Shown in pieces: positions 1 through 11,442 of a stretch of DNA of 64,000 nt (position 1 is its first letter; each line of letters opens with the position of its first letter). Source of the DNA: Epiperipatus broadwayi (lineage: Eukaryota; Onychophora; Udeonychophora; Euonychophora; Peripatidae); the NCBI GenBank assembly GCA_028023455.1, contig JAQFVV010000278.1, forward strand, positions 714,554 through 778,553. The letters run 5' to 3'. A program made the position numbers and the translations under genes. The notes beneath the pieces are model-generated. The model was not told the origin of the DNA. It saw only the letters and a list, made by a program, of their open reading frames with translations, and did not search any database.

Positions 1-2194
1 GGATTATATTTTGACTAACAGGAAATACATATTTCAAGATTGTAATGTTCTTAATAAATTTAACACAGGAAGTCATCATCGATTAGTAAGGTGTAAGATA
101 CGTGTTAATGCGAAACTAGAGAGACAAAAATTATTAAGAAAAACAATATTTACAGTTGATATTCCTAATCTTCAGAAACATTCTAATGAATTTAAATTAG
201 AACTTACAAATTGGCTTCAAGTATTACAAGATTTTGAACATGATTCAGATTTGAATGAAATTAATATGAAAATAACTGATACACTTTTAAAAACTGCAAC
301 AAAAATAGCTGGTAGAAAAAAGCAGCAATTGACCAATAAAATTTCTACTGAGACTAGAGAATTCATGAAGAAAAGGAGGAATATGAAGATATACAAAAAT
401 GATGCATTAAAAAGAATTGAATATCTCGAATTTTGTAAAATGGTGCGGAAAAGAGTTGAAAATGATATAAGAAAGTATAACTGTGAACTAGCAAGGAAAG
501 CTGTAGAAGAAAATAAAAGTCTTAAGAATGTAAAACAACATATTGGTAGGAAATTTATATCTGCAATAAGAAAAAAAGAGGGAATTGTTACTAAAAAGAG
601 AGATGACATCATGAAATTGGTAGAAGATTTTTATCAAGAATTATATAGTAATAAAGAACAAGTACCTCCTATATCTATTACATCTTCCAAATTGCCCAGA
701 ATTTTAAATGAAGAAGTGAGATATGCAATTAAATGTATGAAGAAAGGAAAGGCTCCAGGTAATGATGGAATTATAATTGATATATTAAAAGAAGCAGGTG
801 AAGAAATGGAAATTTTTTTAGCAAAGTTATATACCAAATGTCTAAATGATAAAGATGTACTGGATGATTGGAAGAATGCAGTAATAATATTAATATTTAA
901 AAAAGGTGATAAAGAAGATATTAGAAATTACAGACCTATCAGCCTTTTATCAGTTTTATATAAAAATTTTACCAAGATAATTACAACTCGTCTACAGAGA
1001 ACATTGGATTTCCACCAACCAAGAGAACAAGCTGGATTTAAAAGTGGTTTTAGTACAGTAGATCATATCCAGGTGTTGAGAGAAGTTATAGAAAGGACGA
1101 ATGAATATGAGTTGTCATTATGTTTTGGATTTGTAGATTATGAAAAGGCATTTGATTCTATAAACATTTCTTCAGTGATTAAAGCATTGGATCATCAAGG
1201 TATAGATCCAGGATATTGTCATATTTTGAAGAATATTTATAAAAATGCAACAGCAACAATTAGATTACATAATGATACTGGGAAAGTCAACATTGAGAAG
1301 GGTGTAAGACAAGGTGACTCCATATCTCCAAAAATTTTTACAGCAGTGCTGCAAGAAGTATTTTGTAAATTAAAATGGGAAACTAAAGGAGTGAAAGTAA
1401 ATGGAGATTATTTAAGTCATTTAGATTTCGCAGATGATGTAGTTGATTTTGCAAATAATGCTTCAGAGCTGCAGGATATGTTGCAGGAATTATCAGATGA
1501 AAGTAGGAAAGTAGGACTAAAGATAAATGTTAAAAAGACTAAAGTAATGTTTAATCGATTTGCTCAAAATATGAAAATAAAGATTGATTACGATGAATTA
1601 GAAAAAGTTAACAGTTACAAATACCTTGGTCAGATTATTAATACAGATGGAAACATAATGGAAGAAATTAATCATAGAATTAAACTTGGTTGGAGTGCTT
1701 TTGGTAGAAATAACTTGATACTAAAAGGAAATATGCCTATGTGTTTGAAAGGAAGGTTTTTAACAAATGTGTTTTACCAGTTCTTACTTATGGATCTGAG
1801 ACTTGGACACTTAATAGAAGAGTAATACAGAGACTTCAGACCACTCAAAGAAATATGGAGAGATGCATGTTGGGAGTAACAAGAAGAGATCAAAAACGCA
1901 ATGTATGGGTAAGAGAACAAACAGGTGTTACTGACCTCATTGAAAAAATTAAAAGATTGAAGTGGAGTTGGGCTGGACATATTGCTAGAAGAGATGATAA
2001 TAGATGGATAATTGAAATGTTAAACTGGATTCCAAGAGATTGTAAAAGACTCAGAAAGAGACCACATGTGAGATGGATGGATGAAATAAGAAAGTGTGCA
2101 GGGGTGATGTGGAGAACAGAAGCTAAAGATCAGAAAAGATGGATTAAACTTGGAGAGACCTTCATCCTGCAATGGATTGATAATGGTTTATGAT
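1..2194 (+). pseudogene. RTE-type LINE, copy 1 (left end beyond window, frameshifted)
   Basis: This is the reverse-transcriptase part of an RTE-clade non-LTR retrotransposon, which copies itself by target-primed reverse transcription. The readable frame runs from base 11 to 1825 and continues in another frame from about 1741 to 2193, so there is a frameshift near 1755. Compared with the copy at 2271-5258, one A appears to be missing there. RT motifs are visible: [27 protein letters not shown] and the catalytic FADD. Only the last part of the endonuclease is in the window, and its final motif reads SHHR where the sister copy has CDHR, so a catalytic aspartate is lost. The element ends in a short TGATGA tail and a TA tract. 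It is probably inactive. Whether it is 5' truncated or only cut by the window edge cannot be told. Confidence 0.93.
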
Positions 2195-2275
2195 GATATA
2201 TATATATATATATATATCATATATATAAATATATATATATATATTATCATCATCATCATCATCATCATTATCAAC
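2195..2275. repeat. TA tract and (ATC)n between two tail-to-tail LINEs
   Basis: Alternating TA runs are followed by repeated ATC triplets. The ATC run is the reverse complement of the GAT-type tail typical of RTE 3' ends and belongs to the minus-strand LINE. The tract is the centre of a large inverted repeat made by the two LINEs. Confidence 0.9.
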
Positions 2276-5258
2276 CATTATCAATCCACTGCAGGATGAA
2301 GGTCTCTCCAAGTTTAATCCATCTTCTCCGATCTTTAGCTTCTCTTCTCCACATCACCCCTACACATTTTCTTATTTCATCCATCCATCTTACATGTGGT
2401 CTCCTTCTGGGTCTTTTACAATCTCTTGGAATCCAGTTTAAAACTTCAATTGTCCATCTATTATCATCTCTTCTAGCAATATGTCCAGCCCAACTCCACT
2501 TCAATCTTTTAATTTTTTCAATGAGGTCAGTAACACCTGTTTGTTCTCTTACCCATACATTGCGTTTTCGATCTCTTCTTGTTACTCCCAACATACATCT
2601 CTCCATACTTCTTTGAGTGGTCTGAAGTCTCTGTATTGATCTTCTATTAAGTGTCCAAGTCTCAGATCCATAAGTAAGAACTGGTAAAACACATTTGTTA
2701 AAAACCTTTCTTTTCAAACACATAGGCATATTTCCTTTTAATATCAAGTTATTTCTACCAAAAGCACTCCAACCAAGTTTAATTCTATGATTAATTTCCT
2801 CTATTATGTTTCCATCTGTATTAATAATCTGACCAAGGTATTTGTAACTCTTAACTTCTTCTAATTCATCATAATCAATCTTTATTTTCATATTTGGAGC
2901 AAATCGATTAGACATTACTTTAGTCTTTTTAGCATTTATCTTTAGTCCTACTTTCCTACTTTCATCTGATAACTCCTGCAACATTTCCTGCAGCTCGGAA
3001 GCATTATTTGCAAAAACAACTACATCATCTGCGAAATCTAAATGACTTAAATAATATCCATTTACTTTCACTCCTTTAGTTTCCCATTTTAATCCACAAA
3101 ATACTTCTTGCAGCACTGCTGTAAAAAGTTTTGGAGATATGGAGTCACCTTGTCTTACACCTTTCTCAATGTTGACTTTCCCAGTATCATTATGTAATCT
3201 AATTGTTGCTGTTGCATTTTTATAAATATTCTTTAAAATATGACAATATCCTGGATCTATACCTTGATGATCCAATGCTTTAATCACTGAAGAAATGTTT
3301 ATAGAATCAAATGCCTTTTCATAATCTACAAATCCAAAACATAATGACAACTCATATTCATTTGTCCTTTCTATAACTTCTCTCAATACTTGAATATGAT
3401 CTACTGTACTAAAACCACTTTTAAATCCAGCTTGTTCTCTTGGTTGGTGAAAATCCAAGGTTCTCTGTAGACGAGTTGTAATTATCTTGGTAAAAATTTT
3501 ATATAAAACTGATAAAAGGCTGATAGGTCTGTAATTTCTAATATCTTCTTTATCACCTTTTTTAAATATTAATATTATTACTGCATTCTTCCAATCATCC
3601 GGTACATCTTTATCATTTAGACATTTGGTATATAACTTTGCTAATATTTTTTCTGTTTCTTCACCTGCTTCTTTTAATATATCAATTATAATTCCATCAT
3701 TACCTGGAGCCTTTCCTTTTTTCATACATTTAATTGCATTTCTCACTTCTTCATTTAAAATTCTGGGCAATTCGGAAGATGTAATAGATATAGGAGGTAC
3801 TTGTTCTTTATTACTATATAATTCTTGATAAAAATCTTCTACCAATTTCATAATGTCATCCCTCTTTTTAGTAATAATTCCATCTTTTTTCCTTATTGCA
3901 GATATAAATTTCCTACCAATACCAAAATGTTGTTTTACATTCTTAAGACTTTTATTTTCTTCTACAGCTTTTCTTGCTAGTTCACAGTTATACTTTCTTA
4001 TATCATTTTCAACTCTTTTCCGCACCATTTTACAAAATTCGAGATATTCAATTCTTTTTAATGCATCATTCTTGCATATCTTCATATTCCTTCTTTTCTT
4101 CATAAGTTCTCTAGTCTCAGTAGAAATTTTATTAGTCAATTGCTGCTTTTTTCTACCAGCTATCTTTGTTGCAGTTTTTAAAAGTGTATCAGTTATTTTC
4201 ATATTAATTTCATTCAAATCTGAATCATGTTCAAAATCTACTAATACTTGAAACCGATTTGTAAGTTCTAATTTAAATTCATTAGAATGTTTCTGAAGAT
4301 TAGGAATATCAACTGTAAATATTGTTTTTCTTAATAATTTTTGTCTCTCTAGTTTTACATTAACATGTATCTTATCCCTTACTAATCGATGATCACATCC
4401 TGTGTTAAATTTATTAAGAACATTACAATCTAGAAATATGTATTTCCTGTTAGTCAAAATATAATCCAATTCTGCTGTACCTTCATTTGGATGCTTCCAT
4501 GTCCATTTCCTTCTAACATTTTTCTCAAAAAAAGAATTCATAATATAAAGTTTTTCCTTCTCTGCAAACTCCACAAGTCTATGTCCTCTCTCATTTCTAT
4601 TACCATAACCAAAATTACCTACAACACTTTCATCTTTCATTTGTTTACCAATTCTAGCATTAAAATCTCCCATAACAATTTTAAAATGTTGTTTACTCTG
4701 ATCAAAAGCCTTTTGTACATCCATATAAAAATCTTCTACTACTTCATCACTGTGAGAACTTGTTGGGGCATAAACCTGAATTATCTGCATTTGATATCTG
4801 CTATTAAGTTGTATAACTAATCTTGCCACTCTGTCTGATACACCATCAATCTCCACAATATTGTTCTTCCACTTTTTATTTATAATTAATCCTACTCCAC
4901 TTGTATTTCCAATATTTGTGCCTTTATAATAGAGCATATGTCCACTTTTTAAATCAATTGTCTCTTCACCTTTTCTTCTAACTTCACAAAGTCCAATAAT
5001 ATCCCATTTAATATAAGAGAGTTCTTCTTCTAATTCTTGCAATCTTCCTTCACTTGAAAGTGATCTGCAGTTGTAAGTACCTAAATAAAAAGTCGTCATC
5101 AAATGGCAGCCTGGGTCCGCCTCCAGGATATTCTTAGCACCCTCCGCCTTCGGCCACCAACCGCTGCCTTGGTTGGTGACTTTACAGCCTCCTGGGATTA
5201 AGGGCCATGCTTTATTTTTGTCTGTCATAATTGTATAATTGGGAAAAATCTTTATCAT
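2271..5258 (-). CDS. RTE-type LINE polyprotein (AP endonuclease + reverse transcriptase), ORF intact
   Basis: A single 995-codon frame encodes both RTE enzymes. The N-terminal third is an apurinic-type endonuclease: YNCR near residue 63, CEVR, YAPT, GDFNA, ELDY, and CDHR as the variant of the usual SDHR. The central RT has [32 protein letters not shown] and FADDVV. The C-terminus carries the usual [14 protein letters not shown] and RWMDEIRK blocks. Length and domain order match the RTE clade. The first ATG at 5258 is taken as start, but another in-frame ATG lies 10 codons on. No stop or frameshift interrupts the frame, so this could be a recent, potentially autonomous copy, although intact reading frame does not prove activity. 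The protein would copy its own RNA at nicked chromosomal DNA. Confidence 0.95.
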   Translation of the reverse strand: MIKIFPNYTIMTDKNKAWPLIPGGCKVTNQGSGWWPKAEGAKNILEADPGCHLMTTFYLGTYNCRSLSSEGRLQELEEELSYIKWDIIGLCEVRRKGEETIDLKSGHMLYYKGTNIGNTSGVGLIINKKWKNNIVEIDGVSDRVARLVIQLNSRYQMQIIQVYAPTSSHSDEVVEDFYMDVQKAFDQSKQHFKIVMGDFNARIGKQMKDESVVGNFGYGNRNERGHRLVEFAEKEKLYIMNSFFEKNVRRKWTWKHPNEGTAELDYILTNRKYIFLDCNVLNKFNTGCDHRLVRDKIHVNVKLERQKLLRKTIFTVDIPNLQKHSNEFKLELTNRFQVLVDFEHDSDLNEINMKITDTLLKTATKIAGRKKQQLTNKISTETRELMKKRRNMKICKNDALKRIEYLEFCKMVRKRVENDIRKYNCELARKAVEENKSLKNVKQHFGIGRKFISAIRKKDGIITKKRDDIMKLVEDFYQELYSNKEQVPPISITSSELPRILNEEVRNAIKCMKKGKAPGNDGIIIDILKEAGEETEKILAKLYTKCLNDKDVPDDWKNAVIILIFKKGDKEDIRNYRPISLLSVLYKIFTKIITTRLQRTLDFHQPREQAGFKSGFSTVDHIQVLREVIERTNEYELSLCFGFVDYEKAFDSINISSVIKALDHQGIDPGYCHILKNIYKNATATIRLHNDTGKVNIEKGVRQGDSISPKLFTAVLQEVFCGLKWETKGVKVNGYYLSHLDFADDVVVFANNASELQEMLQELSDESRKVGLKINAKKTKVMSNRFAPNMKIKIDYDELEEVKSYKYLGQIINTDGNIIEEINHRIKLGWSAFGRNNLILKGNMPMCLKRKVFNKCVLPVLTYGSETWTLNRRSIQRLQTTQRSMERCMLGVTRRDRKRNVWVREQTGVTDLIEKIKRLKWSWAGHIARRDDNRWTIEVLNWIPRDCKRPRRRPHVRWMDEIRKCVGVMWRREAKDRRRWIKLGETFILQWIDNG

Positions 5259-5526
5259 TTACACAAACATTCATTCTGCCTTATCAGGCACTGAGAAGAA
5301 AGACCATGGTGTTTCTTGATCTTAAACTCAGAGGTAAAAAGCCAATAAACTCACCACGCTGGCTAATGCGTGTTGGTGAGCAGCCCATCCATGTTCGTAT
5401 ACTATATGAATAAACATATAGTAATAACAGCTGCAATGACAAGAACGTATGGAGTGGACATTAGGAATTTGCCCTGCTCGGTTCCTTTAAGGCCTCCAAG
5501 AGGAATCAAAGGGTCTCCTTTCAGTT
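5259..5526 (-). other. 5' untranslated region of the intact RTE LINE
   Basis: Sequence upstream of the LINE ORF matches three other stretches in the window (27745-27960, 29843-29985, 36296-36770), which defines it as the element's 5' leader. The match stops near 5526, where R1 repeat sequence begins, so 5526 is taken as the 5' end of the insertion. An internal promoter would be expected here, as in other LINEs, but I see no specific motif. Confidence 0.75.
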
Positions 5527-5640
5527 AATAGATAGAGTGGAGACTGGTGGGTCATGTGAAAGTCTATGCTTATATAATCCTATACTATATATATATATAT
5601 AGACCCAAGTATATAATAAGCCTGTGTTTCAGTTATAAGC
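5527..5640 (+). repeat. R1 repeat fragment, cut by the RTE insertion
   Basis: Blocks such as GTGAAAGTCTATGC and ATATAATAAGCCTGTG match the end of the R1 repeat at 11040-11145. The LINE 5' end abuts this fragment, so the LINE landed in, or truncated, an older R1 copy. Confidence 0.75.
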
Positions 5641-6189
5641 TTTATATAAATTATCTCCTATTTCAAACCCAAACCTGTTTAGTTAGTAAGTTTTTTTAAT
5701 ATTTGCTTATTTATTAATATGTCTTTGATACATTAAATATGATTTGGAGATTCCAAGCTTTCAGATATTTGGTTTTGGTAAACTATTACATATTTCACTG
5801 CTTATGTTTCAAAAATTAACACACTGATTAATTATAAATAAATTCATTTAATTATTCATCTGCAACTGACCTCAAATAAAAGTGTACATTCTAACAGTAA
5901 GAATAAAAAAAATAGTTTAAAATTGTCACTCATGTAATTTGGTTCCAATGACTTCCTACCCAATAGATAGCAACTAAGACTATATACTACACATTTTCAA
6001 TCATAAATATAGTATTTGAGGATGTATAATAGTTAGCATCAGTAGAATTTTATAATGCAGACCTATGTAAAGAACCTGTGAATTCTATGCACACCATTTA
6101 ATATCAACATCAATAATAATACAAAAAAATAGTCCACTTACTACTTCTAATCAAGCTTTTACATGTATTATAGATTATAACAAAGATAA
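5641..6189. other. Unassigned AT-rich sequence
   Basis: No coding, RNA or repeat signal seen. Confidence 0.6.
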
Positions 6190-7392
6190 TTAAACACAAA
6201 AACTTAAAAGTGAAGTTAAAAAAAAGAAGTTATAAATAAATATAATAATAAGCTGAATGTTTTTGAGGATCCATGCCTCATAATCATAGCTTTCTTAAAA
6301 TATATAATAAAATATATACAAAGATATTTAAATTACCACATGTTACGTGGACCATTTTTTCGATATATCAAAGCAAGTGTCTTTTTTATTTATAGCATTA
6401 ATATTTCCATTAATATAGAATGCTTCTTTTATTTTCATCTTATGATCATTTGATTCAGTGCATATAATTACAAAATTGGCAGGAGTAAAATTGTGTCCAG
6501 ATTTCATGGAATGCTCCAAAAATACAGAAGATATATTGTTGTTCTTCTGAGCTCTATTGTAAGTGTACACATGTTGAGCAAGCCTAGTATTAATAGTAGC
6601 TTTAGTTTCACCATAATATATAGCATGACATTTTTCTTGAGGATACTACATGTGGGGTGAATGAACGATCAATATGATCTTTTGAGTTGTTGATCAATCT
6701 GTTAGAATTAGGAGGAGTTCTGAATTCTATTTTAAACTTATTGAATAATGCTTTAGTTAGTTTGTTAGATATTTTGGAAATGTAAGGAATGGTAATTCTA
6801 GGAAGTTGAATATGTGGTACAATATTATTTATTTTATTATGGATTTCGTAATATTATTTTTAATAGATTTAAATTTAAAACCTGCTGTCATTAAATCTTT
6901 AATAAAATTATTCATATTTTCTTTTCTGTCTGCTTCATATTTACAAAGATGCAAATTTCTAAATAAGAAAGAATTTAAATCAGCAAATTTGTGTGATGCG
7001 GGTGAGTTAGATTTAGGGTGAATACAGCTTCTAATTTCAAAAGGCTTAATTATCATCTTGTAATCTATACTGTTATTATTTCTTGATAATGAAAGGTCAA
7101 GATATTTGATTTCTTTGTTGTTGTTTTTATATAGAATGCTACGTGATAAATTAGATAAACATTGAAGTTCTTGTCGTATATGTAAAAGCTGTTTCTGAAG
7201 TACGTACTTAATTTTAAAATTATTATGAATTGTTCTATTAATTTTGATAATACAACAATTAGGTATAATATTATAATCTTTGCATTTATAATAAAATTTA
7301 TACATATATTTAAATTAGACGTATTACGTGGACCATTTCTTCGATATATTAAAGCAAGTGTCTTTTCTATTTATATCATTAATATTTTTTGT
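6190..7392 (-). pseudogene. Penelope-like element, family 1, internally deleted copy
   Basis: Minus-strand PLE remnant, about 90% of the alignable sequence shared with the larger copy at 23973-26955 by eye. The GIY-YIG end (6343-6600) and the RT C-terminus plus linker (6829-7200) are readable. In the frame at 6829-7305 the N-terminal block (KCKDYN..., NRTIHNNFK, VLQKQLL) runs straight into the RT C-terminal block (HIRQELQCLSNLS). In the larger copy these are far apart, so almost all of the RT core, including YVDD, is deleted. About 20 bases are also missing near 6647. A second partial terminal repeat begins near 7300 (CGTGGACCATTTCTTCGATA), showing the repeat-flanked layout of PLEs. The element is not able to make enzyme. 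Confidence 0.9.
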
Positions 7393-7879
7393 TACATGTT
7401 TTAAATTTATAAAGCTAAATCGTTTTAATGGTATATTGTTTTATTTGATTTACCTATAAAAGCTACTGTTGAGCAAGGTAAGAATATCTATATGCTGCAT
7501 ATGCATACAAATGAATATAAAATATATTTATTTTAATTTGTGGTTCACCTTTATTTTATAAACAGAGAGCATTAAGTGTAATAATATTGTTCAAATATAA
7601 ATTGTAAGTTGTCATAAATAAAAGATATATTTGCAATAACTTGAATGTTGCGATACATAAAAATATTTTAATTATTAACTTTATTCAGTCTTTAATCTCA
7701 AATAGATGAAAACAAAGCAAGAAAGTAGTAATATTGCTTAAATATAAAATATTAGTAAACATGCGTATAACATTTTGTAAATGCTTACATGTAATTAGTA
7801 ATATAAAATATTTCCATTATTTTAATTATTATTTTAATGTAAGAGCTAAATTATTAAGATAACAAACCTTCAACTATTC
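7393..7879. other. Unassigned AT-rich sequence
   Basis: No supported feature. Confidence 0.6.
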
Positions 7880-8010
7880 AGCTCCATATTATTGAAAATC
7901 TGATAATGGCATATTCAAAGCATATCTGTGTCGACCATAAGTCATTCTGAACCCTCATATGTAGGACCTTAAGATTATTTTTAAAAAAACATAGAAGTGG
8001 GATGGGCAGA
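7880..8010 (-). repeat. Degenerate R1-type fragment
   Basis: TTGAAAATCTGATAATGG, followed by TTCTGAACCCTCATATGTAGG, parallels 40735-40850 of R1 (TTGAAAATCTGATGATGG ... TCTGACCCCTCATGTACAGG). It is an old partial copy without a hammerhead. Confidence 0.6.
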
Positions 8011-8084
8011 ATACAGGCTGAATCTTTAATAATTTAATACAAGTATAGTATATATACTTAAGCTAATTGTTATTAGAAAGATAT

Positions 8085-8338
8085 TTTAAGCCAGACGTTC
8101 AATATTCCTTCAGTCATCTATTCCTTCCTATATAACTGACGCACATGAACACATACCCGTGGAAAAGATAAATGATCTTGAATATACATATTTCAGGTGG
8201 AATCAGCACTAAATCCATACATTGGAGATCATTTAGCTTTTTCACATGTATGTGGTCATGTGTGTCTGTTATATAGGATTGAGAGGATGACTGAAAGAAA
8301 CTTGAAAGTCTGAGTTCAAATCTTTTTTAATTACATCT
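8085..8338. repeat. R1-related palindrome (R6) with a decayed hammerhead-like apex
   Basis: Two arms are inverted copies of each other: the left has ACATGAACACATACCC and AAAGATAAATGATCTTGAA, the right has the complements around 8228-8275. On the minus strand the apex reads CTGAT, a short spacer, then TGAAATATGTATATTC. This aligns with the R1 hammerhead (CTGATGA ... CATGAAATATGTATATT) but the GA of the core and stem II are lost. Confidence 0.65.
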
Positions 8339-8390
8339 AGCTTAAATATATATATATATACTGTAGTTGTATTTGAATATATATATATAT

Positions 8391-8985
8391 GAAAAACAAA
8401 AAAAACACAAGTTAAAAAACTTGCTAACGCTTGTATTTATGATAACAGATGGCGTTCTACCAGAAACACCATCAAGCGTAGTTTTCTGTTTACATAAACA
8501 TCAGAGCGAGTATTCACTATCTCTAACTTTAATTCCACTTTCAGATCATGATTTCAAGCTATTTGCTATCATAAATACAAGCATTAGCAAGTTTTTTAAC
8601 TTGGTGTTTTTTTGTTTTTCATAAATGTACCTTTGAGGTCTTTCTTGCAATGATGTATATTGCAGAGGTTTCTACTATGTGGTGATGCTGAACTGAGATC
8701 AGACCCATGTAGCTATCTGGCTTGCCATGCTGAGTTTGAAGACATTAACGTGTCTAAGTGATTCAGCTTGCAAGCTGAAAAGAAACTGTTTCATAAATGC
8801 TCAGAGTTTGTGTTTAGATCTAGTTTCTTATTCCTGTCTTTCACTGACGATAGCAAATAGCTTGAGATCATGATCTGAAAGTGGAATTAAAGTTAGAGAT
8901 AGTGAATACTCGCTCTGACATTTATGTAAACAGAAAACTACGCTTGACGGTGTTTTTTGGTAGAACGCCATCTGTTATCATATAT
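8391..8985. repeat. R5: compound palindromic element with hammerhead motif
   Basis: Arm Y at 8391-8442 returns inverted at 8568-8622 (GCAAGTTTTTTAACTTG blocks). Segment X at about 8443-8567 returns inverted at 8849-8979. Between the copies is a unique stretch of about 210 bases. The right copy carries a complete hammerhead layout at 8830-8887. The left copy shares only the part from stem II onward. I could not define a TSD. Confidence 0.85.
8830..8887 (+). ncRNA. Hammerhead ribozyme motif, R5 type
   Basis: Core box CTGACGA at 8844-8850. Stem II is AGC/GCT (8852-8854 with 8860-8862) around loop AAATA, with a T/T mismatch next to the core. Then GAGA at 8864-8867 (canonical GAAA, one change), the palindrome ATCATGAT as helix III (8867-8874) and C at 8875 as the cleavage-site base. 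Helix I is CTTTCA (8838-8843) with TGAAAG (8876-8881), then a bulge TGT/T, then ATTCC with GGAAT. The inverted half-copy at 8532-8560 has the canonical GAAA. The GAG change probably weakens or kills this copy. Confidence 0.75.
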
Positions 8986-9661
8986 ATATACTGGAAATAA
9001 CAGAGTAGGAGTCATGATCCATGGACTTTAAGTTTCAGTGTTACTAGACAGATCAATATGTGTAATGTTACATCACTTTTATGGCTTATATAAATTATTT
9101 ATAATAAATATTAATATACATATAAACATTTTTTTTTCTATTTTTTTTTTTTTTTGGTAGTTATTACCAGATAAATGAATATTTGATTTGAAATAATGTT
9201 TTTATAATGGTTTCACTGAACTAAAAAAGGAACAGTAGTTTTAAGAATAAACATTCCAATTCTTTACAACTGCTTTGAATGTTAAATAGAAGAAAATAAA
9301 AATAGGCAAAAACAAATCAAAATTATTACACAGAGACCTCCTGATCCACACAGCAAGATCAACATTATACAGATGAATAATAAATAGTAGTTTAAAAAAA
9401 GTTTTAGAATTTTATAATGAATTTTGAAAAAAGAATTGAATAAAATGACATAATATATTTTCTCCGTAGTTACATTTCAAATATTTTAAGATTTTTATTA
9501 TTTCAAAAATAATAAATAAAAATAATGTTTAATATATTAAGTATTTTTAATTTTATAAAGATTAAAATACATAAAAGCGATTTTCTAAAATTAAAATGTA
9601 AAACCAAATGAATATTTATGAGTTTTTAAGTCAACAGGCATTGACTGGTAATTGACATTAC
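8986..9661. other. Unassigned AT-rich sequence with T and A tracts
   Basis: Homopolymer T runs near 9130-9155. Nothing else recognised. Confidence 0.6.
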
Positions 9662-9712
9662 AGAGGCAAAACTCTCCATACATAAAATGGTCGTCATGTG
9701 ATATTTAGTGAT
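9662..9712 (-). repeat. Minimal R2 end fragment
   Basis: GGCAAAACTCTCCATAC is joined almost directly to CATGTGATATTTAGTGA. These are the two ends of R2 copies in minus orientation, with nearly the whole interior missing. Confidence 0.7.
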
Positions 9713-10739
9713 TTAAATAAGTATGTTAGCAAATATTAGCTTGAGTTAAGTACAACTTTACCCAAAATTCTGAAATTCTGTTGTAAATTTAAATACAAAA
9801 CCTGCAAATGAGAGTATCAACCACAGCAAAAAATAAATGTATTCTGGCTCCGTTAAGCAAAATTTTACTTATGTTTATGTATACTTATATTTTTCTCACC
9901 CATCTAATTAATTTTAAATCTAAAATAATAATATTTTTCAAGTTATTGTATAATCATTTTCTACACATTATACACAGTTGGAATAAAGAACAAATATTAA
10001 TAATCATGAAATTAGTCATAGTATCACACAACATTAGAGTTTAAAATCAGTTAGTAAAAATGTTCAACTCGCAATGTTATTGGATATTGTAAAGCACACA
10101 CAATTGGCTTGGTTAAAACAAAGTTTTATGTTGGATCTCAAATTGATTCCTTTAGTTATCTCAGTAAACCAGGTTATTCACTATTTTCAAGAGTATCATC
10201 TGCATTGTCTGTGGGCATAGGGGGGGGTGATAATTTTGTTATGTAATTTTAACTCTTTAAAATACTATGCATAGCAATCATTTATTAATTATCTATGTTC
10301 ATCATCAAACAATAAATTTAAATATAACCTTTGCCACTCCTAAATCAAAAAATAATCATCAGAATAATATTGAGTTTAAAGGCACTTTTTGTCATTTCAC
10401 ATTTCAGCACATCCACTTTTGTTAGTGGATGATTTTAACATGAGCTACAGAACTTTTATCTCAAAATGGCTGCATCTTGTCAATTTTCCTTTTATGAGAG
10501 GAAAGGTTTTCTGCCAAACAAGTACTCCTTTATGATATTTTGTTAATAATTAAATTGTCCAAAATATTTCATATGATAAATAATAATTTACCTCAAACAT
10601 TTACTATTTTTGTGTACAACTTTACTTAAAAATCAAAATTCTCTCCAATAAATATATATATTAAATAAATGCTGCCTATGCAATTTATTATGATGGTAAA
10701 ATTATTTTAACTTTAATAATAAAAAAATATATATTGTTA
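9713..10739. other. Unassigned AT-rich sequence
   Basis: A G8 run sits at about 10220. No gene or repeat family recognised. Confidence 0.6.
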
Positions 10740-10779
10740 CTGAAATCATTGATGCACACTTTCTATTAAAATAATCTCA

Positions 10780-11146
10780 GCCTCAGGATGGCATTTGAGC
10801 ATTCCATCATCAGATTTTCAATTGGATGGATGGTTGAAGAGTTGGAGTGTGGGATGGATTGAAGCCTGTCCATTGAAGTATGAGGTTTGACCATCTAATA
10901 TATATATATGAGTACTTATAGCATATATGTGTAAAGATGATAATCTGGACCAACTGATGATTGCTGGTTTAGCATGAAATATGTATATTGATGATTATTT
11001 ATCTTTTCAACATATATGTGTTCAAGTGTATCTGTATTATGAGATGGTGTGGAGAGTGGTGGGTGGTGTGAAAGTCTGTGCTCATATACCATATATATTA
11101 CATATTTATACACAGGTATATAATAAGCCTGTGTGTTTCAGTTATT
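10780..11146 (+). repeat. R1 element, single-arm copy
   Basis: Matches the right arm of the palindrome at 49697-50366: the block with CATTTGAGCATTCCATC, a hammerhead motif at 10940-10998, then GTGAAAGTCTGTGCTCATAT and the end ATAATAAGCCTGTGTG. Only one arm is present. The short ORFs here are chance readings. Confidence 0.85.
10940..10998 (+). ncRNA. Hammerhead ribozyme motif, R1 type (best-preserved core)
   Basis: CTGATGA at 10954-10960. Stem II is TGCT/AGCA with loop GGTTT and a T/T mismatch beside the core. GAAA is at 10976-10979. Helix III is ATATGTAT (10979-10986), with A at 10987 as the base before the predicted cut. Helix I: ACCAA (10949-10953) faces TTGAT with one mismatch, then a TGG bulge, then ATAATC (10940-10945) with GATTAT (10993-10998). 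All strictly conserved core positions are present, apart from the unusual pair at the base of stem II. Confidence 0.8.
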
Positions 11147-11442
11147 ACATATTTAATGTAGATTCTAGATATTATCCATGAGATATCTACCTGCCTTTAT
11201 TATGAAAATATAATTGTATATTAATGAAACAATATTTTTATTTTTTAATTATATGCACCATAATTCTGATTCAATATTTCTTCTTTTAAATTCATATGTA
11301 TATCTTATTATTCATTGTTTCTCTATTATACGAAGGTCAGTGAATCTACTCTCTCAAAATCTGATGATACATATACCCATATATATGGCTGTTTTTGTAT
11401 GCACAAGCAAATTAATTCCATCATCATTATTTCCCCCTATTA
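11147..11442. other. Unassigned AT-rich sequence
   Basis: No supported feature. Confidence 0.55.

Noticed and set aside
217-4820. Several frames antisense to the LINEs (217-612, 634-837, 2296-2616, 3625-4251, 4491-4820)
   Set aside because: Shadows of the LINE ORFs; the same frames recur wherever the LINE does.
5259-5526. HDV-like ribozyme in the RTE leader
   Set aside because: Such ribozymes occur in some RTE elements, but I could not find the required P1 pairing of the 5' end by eye.
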